Below are positions 1 to 5,954 of a stretch of DNA of 7,082 nucleotides, in pieces (within the stretch, counting starts at the first letter, position 1; every line of letters starts with the position of its first letter). The DNA is taken from NCBI GenBank assembly GCA_003551485.1, contig PUMS01000458.1, forward strand, positions 1 through 7,082. The letters are read 5' to 3'. This DNA comes from Phycisphaeraceae bacterium. Lineage in GTDB: Bacteria; Planctomycetota; Phycisphaerae; Phycisphaerales; Phycisphaeraceae. Under the pieces are notes generated by a model. That model worked only from the letters and a program-made list of their open reading frames with translations, did not search any database and was not told the origin of the DNA. A program made the translations under genes and the position numbers.

Positions 1-1
1 C

Positions 2-691
2 TCCAACCCTCCACGCAACCTCGCCCGCCTGTTGCAGGCCCTTGGCTGGACCGCCATGGCCCCGGTCACCACTTCTCAGGTGCACGGCGGGGAGGTATTC
101 GTGGCCGAGACGATGCCCGATACCGTGCCGCGGGCCGATGCCATCGTCACCGACCGGCCGGGGTTGCTGCCGATGGTGCGTGTGGCCGACTGCGTGCCGC
201 TGCTGCTGGCCGACCGCTGCGGCCGCGCTGTGGCCGCGGTCCACGCGGGCTGGCGCGGCGTGCTTGCGGGGATCATCGAGCACAGCGTGAGGGCCGTCGC
301 ACGGCGGGCGGGGGTGGAGCCGGCATCGCTGGTGGCGGCGGTGGGCCCATGCATCGGCGTCGATGCCTTCGAGGTCGGTGAAGAGGTCGCCGCCCCCTTC
401 GAGCAACGGTTCGGTCGCGCGGTGGTTCAACGCGATGACGCCGTTGCCACTGCGGTGGCTGTGCCCGGCGAGCGTGCCGACCGGCGCCCCCATCTCGACC
501 TTGGCGGCGCCGTCGTGGCCGCGCTGCGTGAAGCGGGTGTGGATGCCGGCGGCATCGACCGCTGCGATCTGTGCACGCACGCGGAGGCGGAGTTGTTCTT
601 CAGCCACCGCCGCGACCACGGCCGCACCGGCCGCCAGGCCGCCCTGATCGCGCCCCGCGGGTCGGTGGGCGGGGGTGTGGCTCAGCCTTGA
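2..691 (+). CDS. pgeF: Peptidoglycan editing factor PgeF / YfiH laccase-domain protein (5' partial)
   Basis: The reading frame is open from the first bases, so the true start lies upstream; a TTG at 32 is internal to a conserved stretch and is not a likely start. Seen: the family's metal-site blocks in order, SQVHGGEVF (His at 83-85), RVADCVPLLLAD (Cys at 191-193) and AAVHAGWRG (His at 242-244), then GPCIGVDAFEVG and, near the end, CDLCTHAE..LFFSHRRD..GRTGRQAAL. Together these make the His/Cys/His site and the C-terminal signature of the Cu-oxidase_4 (DUF152/YfiH) family. Known: E. coli PgeF keeps L-Ser out of the first position of the peptidoglycan stem peptide; other members have purine nucleoside phosphorylase or adenosine deaminase activity, and older entries call them polyphenol oxidase. 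It is cytoplasmic, with no signal peptide expected. About 229 residues are visible of a usual 240-270, so little is missing. It converges on lptG. The family call is firm; the substrate is not. Confidence 0.93.
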   Translation, partial: SNPPRNLARLLQALGWTAMAPVTTSQVHGGEVFVAETMPDTVPRADAIVTDRPGLLPMVRVADCVPLLLADRCGRAVAAVHAGWRGVLAGIIEHSVRAVARRAGVEPASLVAAVGPCIGVDAFEVGEEVAAPFEQRFGRAVVQRDDAVATAVAVPGERADRRPHLDLGGAVVAALREAGVDAGGIDRCDLCTHAEAELFFSHRRDHGRTGRQAALIAPRGSVGGGVAQP

Positions 692-692
692 C

Positions 693-718
693 GGTGGGTC
701 CGCTTGGCTTGACCCACC
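693..718. repeat. Inverted repeat between convergent pgeF and lptG; possible bidirectional terminator or dispersed palindrome
   Basis: GGTGGGTC (693-700) and GACCCACC (711-718) are perfect 8-base inverted arms around a 10-base loop. The hairpin starts 2 bases after the pgeF stop and ends 14 bases before the lptG stop, so it could end transcription from both sides, although neither strand has a T tract after the stem. Read on the minus strand it begins GTAGGGTGGGTCAAGCC, which resembles a palindromic intergenic repeat I remember as widespread in bacterial genomes. That likeness is from memory and untested. Confidence 0.55.
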
Positions 719-732
719 CTACCGGCGACCGG

Positions 733-1971
733 CTATGTTCGTACGCGGTGCAGCATCCAGACGGCAAGGGGCAGGTAGAGCGCAACGGGCAGCCAGGCGT
801 TGGTGATGGGGTTGAGGCCGGCCAGGCCCACCTGGAGGGTGAGGATGGCGATCACCCACAGGGGTACGCCGATGAGCGCAGCGCGGGTGCCTTCCCACAA
901 CAGGTTGCGCGGCTCGCGCAGCAGGTAGAAAGGCAGCACGATCAGCATCAGCAGCAGGTTGACGACGATGAAGCTGAAGCGGCTCTGAGCGATGCGCATG
1001 ATGGCATCGCGGTCGACGGCACGCTTGTCCATCAGCCGGTTGAGCTGGGCCAGGCTCAGCACGCGCGGAAAGATCGCCTGGCGACGTGCCAGCAGCACCT
1101 GCGGTGACAGGTCCGACTCGATGTAGTCCAGCGGCTCGGGCTCGATCCGCCGCACCGCCGCCAACCCGCCCCCGGCAGGACCAGCCTGACCGGTTGCCGT
1201 GCGATCTGCGACCCCCTCGCCACCGCCGGGTTCCGCGGGCGATGCATCCCGTAGCGCCCCTTCCGGGGACGGGGGGGCCTCTTGCGGGGGCGTGGTCAGG
1301 GGGTGCTCGATGCGGTAGCCCTCGATCAACTGCCAGCGTCGCTGCCCGGCCTGCCAGAGCGCCTGCCGGGCCTCGATGCGCGCCACCACCCGGCCTTGCG
1401 GGTCCCGCTGGCGGATCAGCACCTCTTCGAGCACCTGCTCGGCGATGTGGAACTTGCGGGCGTTGAACACCGCGCCGTAGCCGTCGGCGGCGTAGGGCAC
1501 CTCGAAGTGGCGGACCGCCGGGGTCTTGAGCTCGGCTTTGTTGCGCGAGACCTTCTCGGCCATCGGCGGGATGATGTATTCGTGGATGGGGATCGCCGCC
1601 AGGTTCAACAGCCCCCCCACCAGCAGCACCGGCGCGGCGATGCGGTACATGCTCAGCCCGCTGGTGACCATGGCCACGATCTCGCGCGTCCGCGCCAGGG
1701 CCAAAAAGGTGAAGCCCATCGCCCCGAAAACCACCAGCCCGCTGACCACCGCGTACAGCAGCACCAGCAGCGGGCCGTAGAAGTCGGCGATCACCCACAG
1801 CGTGGCCCAGAACCGGCCCCCGTACTGGTCGGCATACACCTCGCCGGCCTGCGTGAACTCATCGAGGTCGATCAGCAGGTCGACGGTGACGAACAGCGTC
1901 AGCAGCACCGTCAGCAGGACGATGAAGTTGGTCAGGAAAAGCCGCAGGATGTAACGGTCGAGAATGCTCAT
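733..1971 (-). CDS. lptG: LptF/LptG (YjgP/YjgQ) family permease, LptG-like
   Basis: Transmembrane subunit of the LptB2FG ABC transporter, which extracts lipopolysaccharide from the outer leaflet of the inner membrane and passes it to the LptC/A/D bridge. Seen in the 412-residue product: N-terminal MSILDRYILRLF leading into a first membrane helix (about 10-36), more helices at about 55-94 and 108-128, the family block LARTREIVAMVTSGLSM (92-108), IHEYIIPPM (129-137) at the start of the periplasmic part, and three C-terminal helices (about 332-353, 362-382, 393-408). Residues about 224-277 form a Pro/Gly/Ala-rich, probably disordered insertion in the periplasmic domain. An ATG nine codons upstream (1998) is also in frame, but family members begin at the Tyr-containing cytoplasmic tail, which fits 1971; neither start has a good Shine-Dalgarno. 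It follows the LptF-like gene by 78 bases on the same strand, so it is probably cotranscribed. The F versus G label rests on position and size only. Confidence 0.88.
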   Translation of the reverse strand: MSILDRYILRLFLTNFIVLLTVLLTLFVTVDLLIDLDEFTQAGEVYADQYGGRFWATLWVIADFYGPLLVLLYAVVSGLVVFGAMGFTFLALARTREIVAMVTSGLSMYRIAAPVLLVGGLLNLAAIPIHEYIIPPMAEKVSRNKAELKTPAVRHFEVPYAADGYGAVFNARKFHIAEQVLEEVLIRQRDPQGRVVARIEARQALWQAGQRRWQLIEGYRIEHPLTTPPQEAPPSPEGALRDASPAEPGGGEGVADRTATGQAGPAGGGLAAVRRIEPEPLDYIESDLSPQVLLARRQAIFPRVLSLAQLNRLMDKRAVDRDAIMRIAQSRFSFIVVNLLLMLIVLPFYLLREPRNLLWEGTRAALIGVPLWVIAILTLQVGLAGLNPITNAWLPVALYLPLAVWMLHRVRT

Positions 1972-2049
1972 GCTTCGTGGCGGCCGCGATTGGGGCATCC
2001 GGGGTGCGGCGCGGCGGGCGGGCGGCGGCGCGGGGGGGCGGGGGCGGGG
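1972..2049. other. G-run-rich spacer between lptF and lptG
   Basis: This 78-base gap is almost pure G and C on the plus strand and ends in runs of seven, five and four G separated by single C (2032-2049). The pattern fits a G-quadruplex-forming sequence on the strand that is the template for the lptF-lptG transcript. No separate promoter or terminator for lptG is visible in it. Confidence 0.5.
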
Positions 2050-3756
2050 TCAGTTGCGGGCCAGGCGGCGGTAGCTGAGCGCAATGGCGCCCAGCAGCAG
2101 GGCGTTGCCGCTCCAGATGATCGGCAGGCCCACCAGTTGGGGGTTGCTCAGGTCGGTGTCGTCGGCGTAGTTCTCCCCGCCTTTTACCAGCACGATGGTC
2201 AGCAGCGCCATCAGGAAGCTGCCGAGGTAGACCACCAGCGGCGTCCGGCCGCGGGCGTTCATCGCCAGCACAGCGCCCAGCACCAGCACCATCATGCCCG
2301 CCACGGCCAGCGCAGCGCGGGTGTGCTGTAGCGAGCCGATGCGCAGGGTCAGCCGGTGGATGCGATGCTCAAGCGACCTTGCCGCTCGGGTCACCGTCTC
2401 GCTGTGGGCGTAGTCGGTGCGGGCCAGCTCCAGAAGCTGGGTCGTTGCGCGGGCCTCGAGTCGAGGCAGCAGCGGCTCGGCCCAGCGCGCCGAGCCCAGG
2501 ATCGTCGCGCGCTGCGGCGTCTCAAAGCCCGTGGGCCAGTCGATCACGCGGACGTGCTTGAGAAGCCTCAGTTCGATGTGCGGCTCGCGGCCGGGCAGGC
2601 CGTGGCTGACGTCGAGCAAGGCCTCGTGCGTGAACCACTGGCGTTCAAGCGTGCCGTCGCGGTGCTGGTCGATGCGCACCGGTGTCTGCTCATCGCCGTG
2701 GAGGATCAGCCGCTGCCCCTCGCGTTCGAATTGCGGGGCGCGCAGGCGGTAATGCACGCGGCTCTGGGGCCAGCGTGCATCCCCGGTGGGGCTTTCAGCG
2801 GCGATGGCGGCAACGGCCTGCGGGCGCGAATCCAGGCGCAGTATCCCCCGCTCGAGGTGGTGGGCGAGCGTCTGAAGCAGCTTCTCGGCCGCCAGGGCCT
2901 GGACCAGCTCGCGGTGACGGTCGGCCACGGCCGAGTAGCGGTAGGGTTCCTGTTTGATCTGGGCGAGTTGGCGCGGGGTGTAGAACTGAGGGCGGTCGCG
3001 GTAGGGCTGCTCGATGGCCCATTGGAGGGGGACCTCCTCGCCGAAGGCAATCTCGCCGCGCGATGGCCGGTACATCTCCGCGTCGCGCAACTGCACCGTC
3101 AGCCACGGCTGGCCGGCGATCTCGTAGAACAGCAGGTTGGCCTGCGCTGCGGTGTATTCGCTTCGCAACTCGCCGCTGGAGGCATCGAAGCGGCCGACCA
3201 CCAGGCCGTCGAGCATGATCCACTGCGTGGGGCGGTGGGCCTCATCGCGGTGGGGGATGCGGTCGCGCTCGACGGCGCGGTCGGCATAGATCACGTAGCC
3301 GCCCATGCTCACCGGCTCGTTGCGGGCGATCTGCCGCACCAGCAGCGAGGCCACGTCTCGCTGCACCAGGGCCGCCGCGCTGCGGTAGAAGTAGGGCATC
3401 ACCCAGTTGGACAGCACCCACAGCCCGCTGCCCACGCCGATGCCCAGCGCCAGCACGGGCACGAGGATGGCGCGGTAGCTCAGCCCGCCGACCGAGGCGG
3501 CGAGAATCTCGTTGTCCGCCGTCAGCCGGCAGAAAACCATCGTCGAGGCGAACGCGCCGGCGAACGGAAGGACGAAGCCCAGCAGCGTCGGCGTGGAAAA
3601 CAGCACGAAGCGCAGCAGGTCCAGCGGCGAGAGCAGCCCCTCGGCCAGCGGCCGGATCGCCAGGGCGATGGCCACCACCGTACACAGCACCACCGAGGCC
3701 AGCAGCGTGAGCTTGAAAAGGTCAAAGAAGATGTAGCGGTAGAGCGTCCAGGGCAT
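2050..3756 (-). CDS. lptF: LptF/LptG family permease, LptF-like, with enlarged periplasmic region
   Basis: Likely partner of the downstream LptG-like protein in the LPS export transporter at the inner membrane. Seen in the 568-residue product: start MPWTLYRYIFFDLFK, a helix at about 12-34, helices at about 50-75 and 95-119 bracketing the family block LTADNEILAASVGGLSY (78-94), a soluble stretch from about 120 to 480, and three C-terminal helices (about 482-500, 506-525, 544-562) with LSNPQLVGLPIIWSGN between the last two. The usual length is about 350-400 residues, so the periplasmic part is nearly double; residues about 281-325 and 430-480 look helical rather than beta-rich. Start choice: a GTG at 3927 would add 57 residues, but that stretch is Pro/Ala-rich, unlike the family, and 14 of its 57 third codon positions are A or T against 3 of the first 35 codons from 3756. 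Family membership is sure; F rather than G is inferred from gene order. Confidence 0.87.
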   Translation of the reverse strand: MPWTLYRYIFFDLFKLTLLASVVLCTVVAIALAIRPLAEGLLSPLDLLRFVLFSTPTLLGFVLPFAGAFASTMVFCRLTADNEILAASVGGLSYRAILVPVLALGIGVGSGLWVLSNWVMPYFYRSAAALVQRDVASLLVRQIARNEPVSMGGYVIYADRAVERDRIPHRDEAHRPTQWIMLDGLVVGRFDASSGELRSEYTAAQANLLFYEIAGQPWLTVQLRDAEMYRPSRGEIAFGEEVPLQWAIEQPYRDRPQFYTPRQLAQIKQEPYRYSAVADRHRELVQALAAEKLLQTLAHHLERGILRLDSRPQAVAAIAAESPTGDARWPQSRVHYRLRAPQFEREGQRLILHGDEQTPVRIDQHRDGTLERQWFTHEALLDVSHGLPGREPHIELRLLKHVRVIDWPTGFETPQRATILGSARWAEPLLPRLEARATTQLLELARTDYAHSETVTRAARSLEHRIHRLTLRIGSLQHTRAALAVAGMMVLVLGAVLAMNARGRTPLVVYLGSFLMALLTIVLVKGGENYADDTDLSNPQLVGLPIIWSGNALLLGAIALSYRRLARN

Positions 3757-3943
3757 GATCCATGCTGCCTGCGGGACCGATGGCACCCCCGCCGCCGCCG
3801 CATGCGGGCAAGCGGGGGCGGGCGGACCTCGCAAGACCGTCAGACCCCCGCAGCCGGGCGGGGCCCGAACATCCGCAGCCGGCGGGGCAAGGTCGCGGGC
3901 GGAGCCGTCCACCCGTGAAAACACCACGATGCACCCTTGAGTG

Positions 3944-3974
3944 AGTATACCCCGCGGTGGGGCCTTTTACCCAA
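3944..3974 (-). promoter_or_regulatory. Candidate sigma70-type promoter for lptF-lptG
   Basis: On the minus strand a TATACT hexamer (3944-3949, five of six to TATAAT) follows a weak TTGGGT (3969-3974) after a 19-base spacer. It is one of the few AT-bearing spots in the gap. Transcription would begin near 3937, giving a leader of about 180 bases before the ATG at 3756. The -35 match and long spacing are poor. Confidence 0.4.
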
Positions 3975-4043
3975 CCGTTGCGGGTACAGAGGGCCTGGCC
4001 AACGCTTCCGGGGCCGGGCGGCACCGGGTGGATCGGATGCCGC

Positions 4044-4059
4044 GGCGGGCTTGCCGGCC
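4044..4059. repeat. Short GC-rich hairpin
   Basis: GGCGGGCTTGCCGGCC folds into a stem with one mismatch and a four-base loop. Read on the minus strand within its flanks it gives CACTGGCCGGCAAGCC, which resembles a motif I recall as repeated in planctomycete intergenic DNA. It lies 24 bases from the stronger inverted repeat at 4083-4109, so the two may form one element. Confidence 0.35.
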
Positions 4060-4082
4060 AGTGCTTGCGGTCTGGCTCAACA

Positions 4083-4109
4083 GCCACGGGTAAGGGAGCC
4101 ACCCGTGGC
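4083..4109. repeat. Perfect 9-bp inverted repeat downstream of the amidase gene
   Basis: GCCACGGGT (4083-4091) and ACCCGTGGC (4101-4109) are perfect complements around a nine-base loop, 55 bases past the amidase stop (minus-strand sense). No T run follows on either strand, so a classical intrinsic terminator is doubtful. It could be a processing or stability hairpin, or one copy of a dispersed palindromic element; copy number cannot be judged from one window. Confidence 0.55.
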
Positions 4110-4163
4110 ACCAGGCGGCGACCTTCATTGCCGTGAGTAGCGGGCAGGATGGGCGCAGCGGCG

Positions 4164-4874
4164 TCAGCTTCGCCGTCGCACACGGACCATGTGCTGCTGG
4201 AGGTGGTCGCCGGGACAGGCGGTGGCCTGGTTGGGCAGTTCGCGGTGGGTATACAGGTTTGAGACAGGCACGCGGTAGTGGCTCATCAGCAGGTTGAGCG
4301 TGCGGTGCAGGGCGCGGTACTGGGCGTCGGTGGGCGTCTGCGTGCCGAAGTTGCCCAGCAGCATCACGCCGATGTTGTGCTCGTTTTCCCGGCGTGCGTG
4401 GGCGCCCTGGAGGCGGATGTCGCGCCCGGTCCACAGGCGGCCGGCCCGGTCGATGATGTAGTGGTAGCCGATGTCGGCCCAGCCGAAGCGCTCCACGTGG
4501 GTGCGGCGGATGGCCTCGAGGCGCTGGATGGTCGAGTCGGTGTCGGAGAAGTAGACCGGTGTGTGCCCCTCGTGATGCACGGTGATCCGGCCGATGCCGT
4601 TCATCGGCGAGGTCGAGCGCAGGTCCGGCTGTGCCCGCGTCCAGCGCGAACGGGCCAACGCGCCGAGGTCCGGGGGGTCGCCGGCCGCGGCCGATGGACC
4701 GGCCCCGCCCCTCCCGTTGGTGGGCGAGGGCGATGACCCATCCGAGCGCGGCGGGCGCGGGGAGCCGCCGGAATCCGGCGGCAACGGGGGCACGTTGCGG
4801 GAAATGCAACCGGCACATCCGGCCACCAGCACGCCAAGACCGCCGATCAGGAACTGCCGTCGCGATTCATCCAT
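4164..4874 (-). CDS. N-acetylmuramoyl-L-alanine amidase (Amidase_2/PGRP fold), predicted Tat-exported lipoprotein
   Basis: Predicted zinc amidase that cuts the bond between MurNAc and L-Ala of peptidoglycan, outside the cytoplasm. Seen in 236 residues: an N terminus with a twin-arginine motif (SRRQFL, 4-9), a hydrophobic stretch and a lipobox VAGC with Cys20 as the probable lipidated residue; a Pro/Ser/Gly-rich linker (about 29-90); then the amidase domain with ITVHHEG (His100), GYHYIIDRAGRLWTGR (Tyr137), HARRENEHNIGVMLLGNF (159-176), THREL (His210) and ATACPGD (Thr218, Cys220). His100, His210 and Cys220 are the expected zinc ligands and Tyr137 the catalytic tyrosine of the T7-lysozyme/PGRP family; Thr218 stands where T7 lysozyme has Lys, as in animal PGRPs. 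The start is supported by GAGGG about 9 bases upstream. It has its own promoter, diverging from plsY. Roles in wall recycling or remodelling, like AmiD, are inference. Confidence 0.92.
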   Translation of the reverse strand: MDESRRQFLIGGLGVLVAGCAGCISRNVPPLPPDSGGSPRPPRSDGSSPSPTNGRGGAGPSAAAGDPPDLGALARSRWTRAQPDLRSTSPMNGIGRITVHHEGHTPVYFSDTDSTIQRLEAIRRTHVERFGWADIGYHYIIDRAGRLWTGRDIRLQGAHARRENEHNIGVMLLGNFGTQTPTDAQYRALHRTLNLLMSHYRVPVSNLYTHRELPNQATACPGDHLQQHMVRVRRRS

Positions 4875-4931
4875 GAACCTGGTCCCTCTGTGTCGCGAGT
4901 GGTCGGGCGGAAAACCGGGGCTCGCTACGCC

Positions 4932-4959
4932 ATCATAACGTTGATGGTCCAGCGTCCAA
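4932..4959 (-). promoter_or_regulatory. Candidate promoter for the amidase gene
   Basis: On the minus strand TTGGAC (4954-4959) is followed after 16 bases by TATGAT (4932-4937, five of six to consensus), placing the transcript start near 4925, about 50 bases before the ATG at 4874. The -10 lies within CATCATAACGTTGATG (4931-4946 region), a partial palindrome that could be an operator, though short. Confidence 0.5.
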
Positions 4960-5032
4960 ACCCCACCGCATCATGCAGCCCCATCGGCCGCAGGCTCAAC
5001 GCCGCTTGAAAACGGATATCGGACCGTGACCG

Positions 5033-5054
5033 CCCCCCCACCCCCCCGTCCCCC
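5033..5054. other. C/G homopolymer tract in the amidase-plsY divergent region
   Basis: Runs of seven, seven and five C on the plus strand, broken by A and by GT, give G7-T-G7 preceded by G5 on the minus strand. The spacing is compatible with a G-quadruplex. The tract lies about 40-60 bases upstream of the plsY ATG and could also be prone to length changes by slippage. Confidence 0.45.
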
Positions 5055-5078
5055 GCGGCCCCGCTCCCGCGACTGCGA

Positions 5079-5084
5079 TACACT
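5079..5084 (+). promoter_or_regulatory. Possible -10 element giving a leaderless plsY transcript
   Basis: TACACT (four of six to TATAAT) ends six bases before the plsY ATG, the distance expected between a -10 box and a transcript start. No Shine-Dalgarno precedes the ATG; the intervening bases are GGCTGG. No -35 match is visible at 16-18 bases upstream, where the sequence is GC-only. Confidence 0.35.
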
Positions 5085-5090
5085 GGCTGG

Positions 5091-5771
5091 ATGCTCGAAT
5101 CCTGGGTCTTCTGGACAGTGCTGGCCTACCTGTGCGGGTCGGTCTCGTTCGCGCTGCTGCTGGGCCGGCTCAAGGGGGTGGACCTGCGGCAGGTGGGCAG
5201 TGGCAACCCCGGCGCGACCAACCTCGGCCGGGCTGTCGGCCGCGCCTGGGGCGCGTTGTGCTTCGTGCTGGATGTGCTCAAGGGCCTGGTGCCGGTGCTC
5301 GTGGCCGGGCTGGTGATGGGCCATGCCGGTCGGGCGGAGCTGGCTGCGATCGAGGCCTGGCAGTGGCTGGCCGTGGCCGCGGGCACCATCTGCGGACACC
5401 TGTTTCCGGTATACCACGGCTTCCGCGGGGGCAAGGGCGTGGCCACGGGGCTGGGAGCACTGCTGGGCTTCTACCCGCTGCTGACCGTCCCTGCTCTGGT
5501 CGCCGGGGGCGTGTGGTTGGTGCTGCTGGCCACGCTTCGGTACGTGTCGGTCGCGAGCATGGCAGCGGCGGCCGCGATGCCCCTGCTGGTGCTCGCTTAC
5601 GGGTGGCTGCTGGAAGCGACCCTCCAGCGGCAGGTGCCGCTGCTGACGGTCACCGCCCTGCTGGCGGTCCTGGTGGTGCTGCGCCACCTGGGCAACATCC
5701 AGCGGCTGCTTGCGGGCACGGAGCCGAAGGTGGGCCGCCGCGCGGCGGAGCGCGCCGCGAGTCAGGTCTGA
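5091..5771 (+). CDS. plsY: Acyl-phosphate:glycerol-3-phosphate acyltransferase PlsY
   Basis: Integral membrane enzyme that transfers an acyl group from acyl-phosphate (made by PlsX) to the sn-1 position of glycerol-3-phosphate, giving lysophosphatidic acid, the first acylation step in phospholipid synthesis. Seen in 226 residues: AYLCGSVSFALLLGRL in the first helix (about 12-27), the loop motif GSGNPGATN (36-44), DVLKG (61-65), the phosphate-binding GH.FP...FRGGKGVAT (102-119), and the C-terminal RHLGNIQRL..GTEPK (198-213), all PlsY signatures in the right order; the remainder is strongly hydrophobic, consistent with about seven helices. Length is slightly above the usual 190-220. The ATG at 5091 starts just before the first helix and fits the family. 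No ribosome binding site is seen, and translation may be leaderless. It is transcribed away from the amidase gene; plsX is not in the window. Confidence 0.97.
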   Translation: MLESWVFWTVLAYLCGSVSFALLLGRLKGVDLRQVGSGNPGATNLGRAVGRAWGALCFVLDVLKGLVPVLVAGLVMGHAGRAELAAIEAWQWLAVAAGTICGHLFPVYHGFRGGKGVATGLGALLGFYPLLTVPALVAGGVWLVLLATLRYVSVASMAAAAAMPLLVLAYGWLLEATLQRQVPLLTVTALLAVLVVLRHLGNIQRLLAGTEPKVGRRAAERAASQV

Positions 5772-5896
5772 GCTCCGCCTCCGGGTGCCGGTTGCTGCGT
5801 GTGAGCCCCAGGCGTCCGGGGTCAGGTGGTACGCAGGGGTTGACCCGCCGCCGGTGGCACGCGGGGGCAGGGGGCGAATGGCCGGGCGATTGGCGT

Positions 5897-5902
5897 TACA
5901 AT
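5897..5902 (+). promoter_or_regulatory. Candidate -10 element for the DUF3467 gene
   Basis: TACAAT (five of six to TATAAT) stands in a locally less GC-rich patch of the 183-base gap after plsY and predicts a start near 5909 and a leader of about 45 bases. A TTGACC at 5840-5845 looks like a -35 but is 51 bases away, too far to pair with it, and no other -35 is visible. Confidence 0.4.
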
Positions 5903-5954
5903 CGCGGGTTGCCACGAACTCGTCCACAAACCACCAGCAGAAAGGAACCACAAG

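Larger units (their letters stand above)
3757..4163. other. Intergenic region between amidase and lptF, no convincing gene
   Basis: A 407-base gap between two minus-strand genes. It holds a candidate lptF promoter (3944-3974), a long GC-rich leader (3757-3937) and two hairpin-forming sequences (4044-4059 and 4083-4109). Short open frames exist on both strands, but they are Pro/Arg/Gly-rich, lack ribosome binding sites and match no family I know. I see no tRNA or riboswitch signature. Confidence 0.6.

Noticed and set aside
1282..2331. A 349-codon plus-strand open frame
   Set aside because: It is antisense to lptG and the 3' end of lptF; Gln/His/Val-rich low-quality translation, no motif.
2356..3918. 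A 520-codon plus-strand open frame
   Set aside because: It lies opposite the lptF-like gene, whose membrane helices and family motifs are clear; the plus-strand translation is Gly/Arg/His/Gln-rich with no recognisable domain.
3757..3927. N-terminal extension of the lptF product from a GTG at 3927
   Set aside because: The added 57 residues are Pro/Ala-rich, have many more A/T third positions than the gene itself, and would put non-family sequence before the conserved N terminus.
3937..4140. A 67-codon plus-strand frame in the amidase-lptF gap
   Set aside because: It has a TTG start, no ribosome binding site, no family match, and it runs through the inverted repeats.
5840..5902. TTGACC (5840) and TACAAT (5897) as one promoter
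   Set aside because: A 51-base spacer is far beyond the workable range for a sigma70-type promoter.
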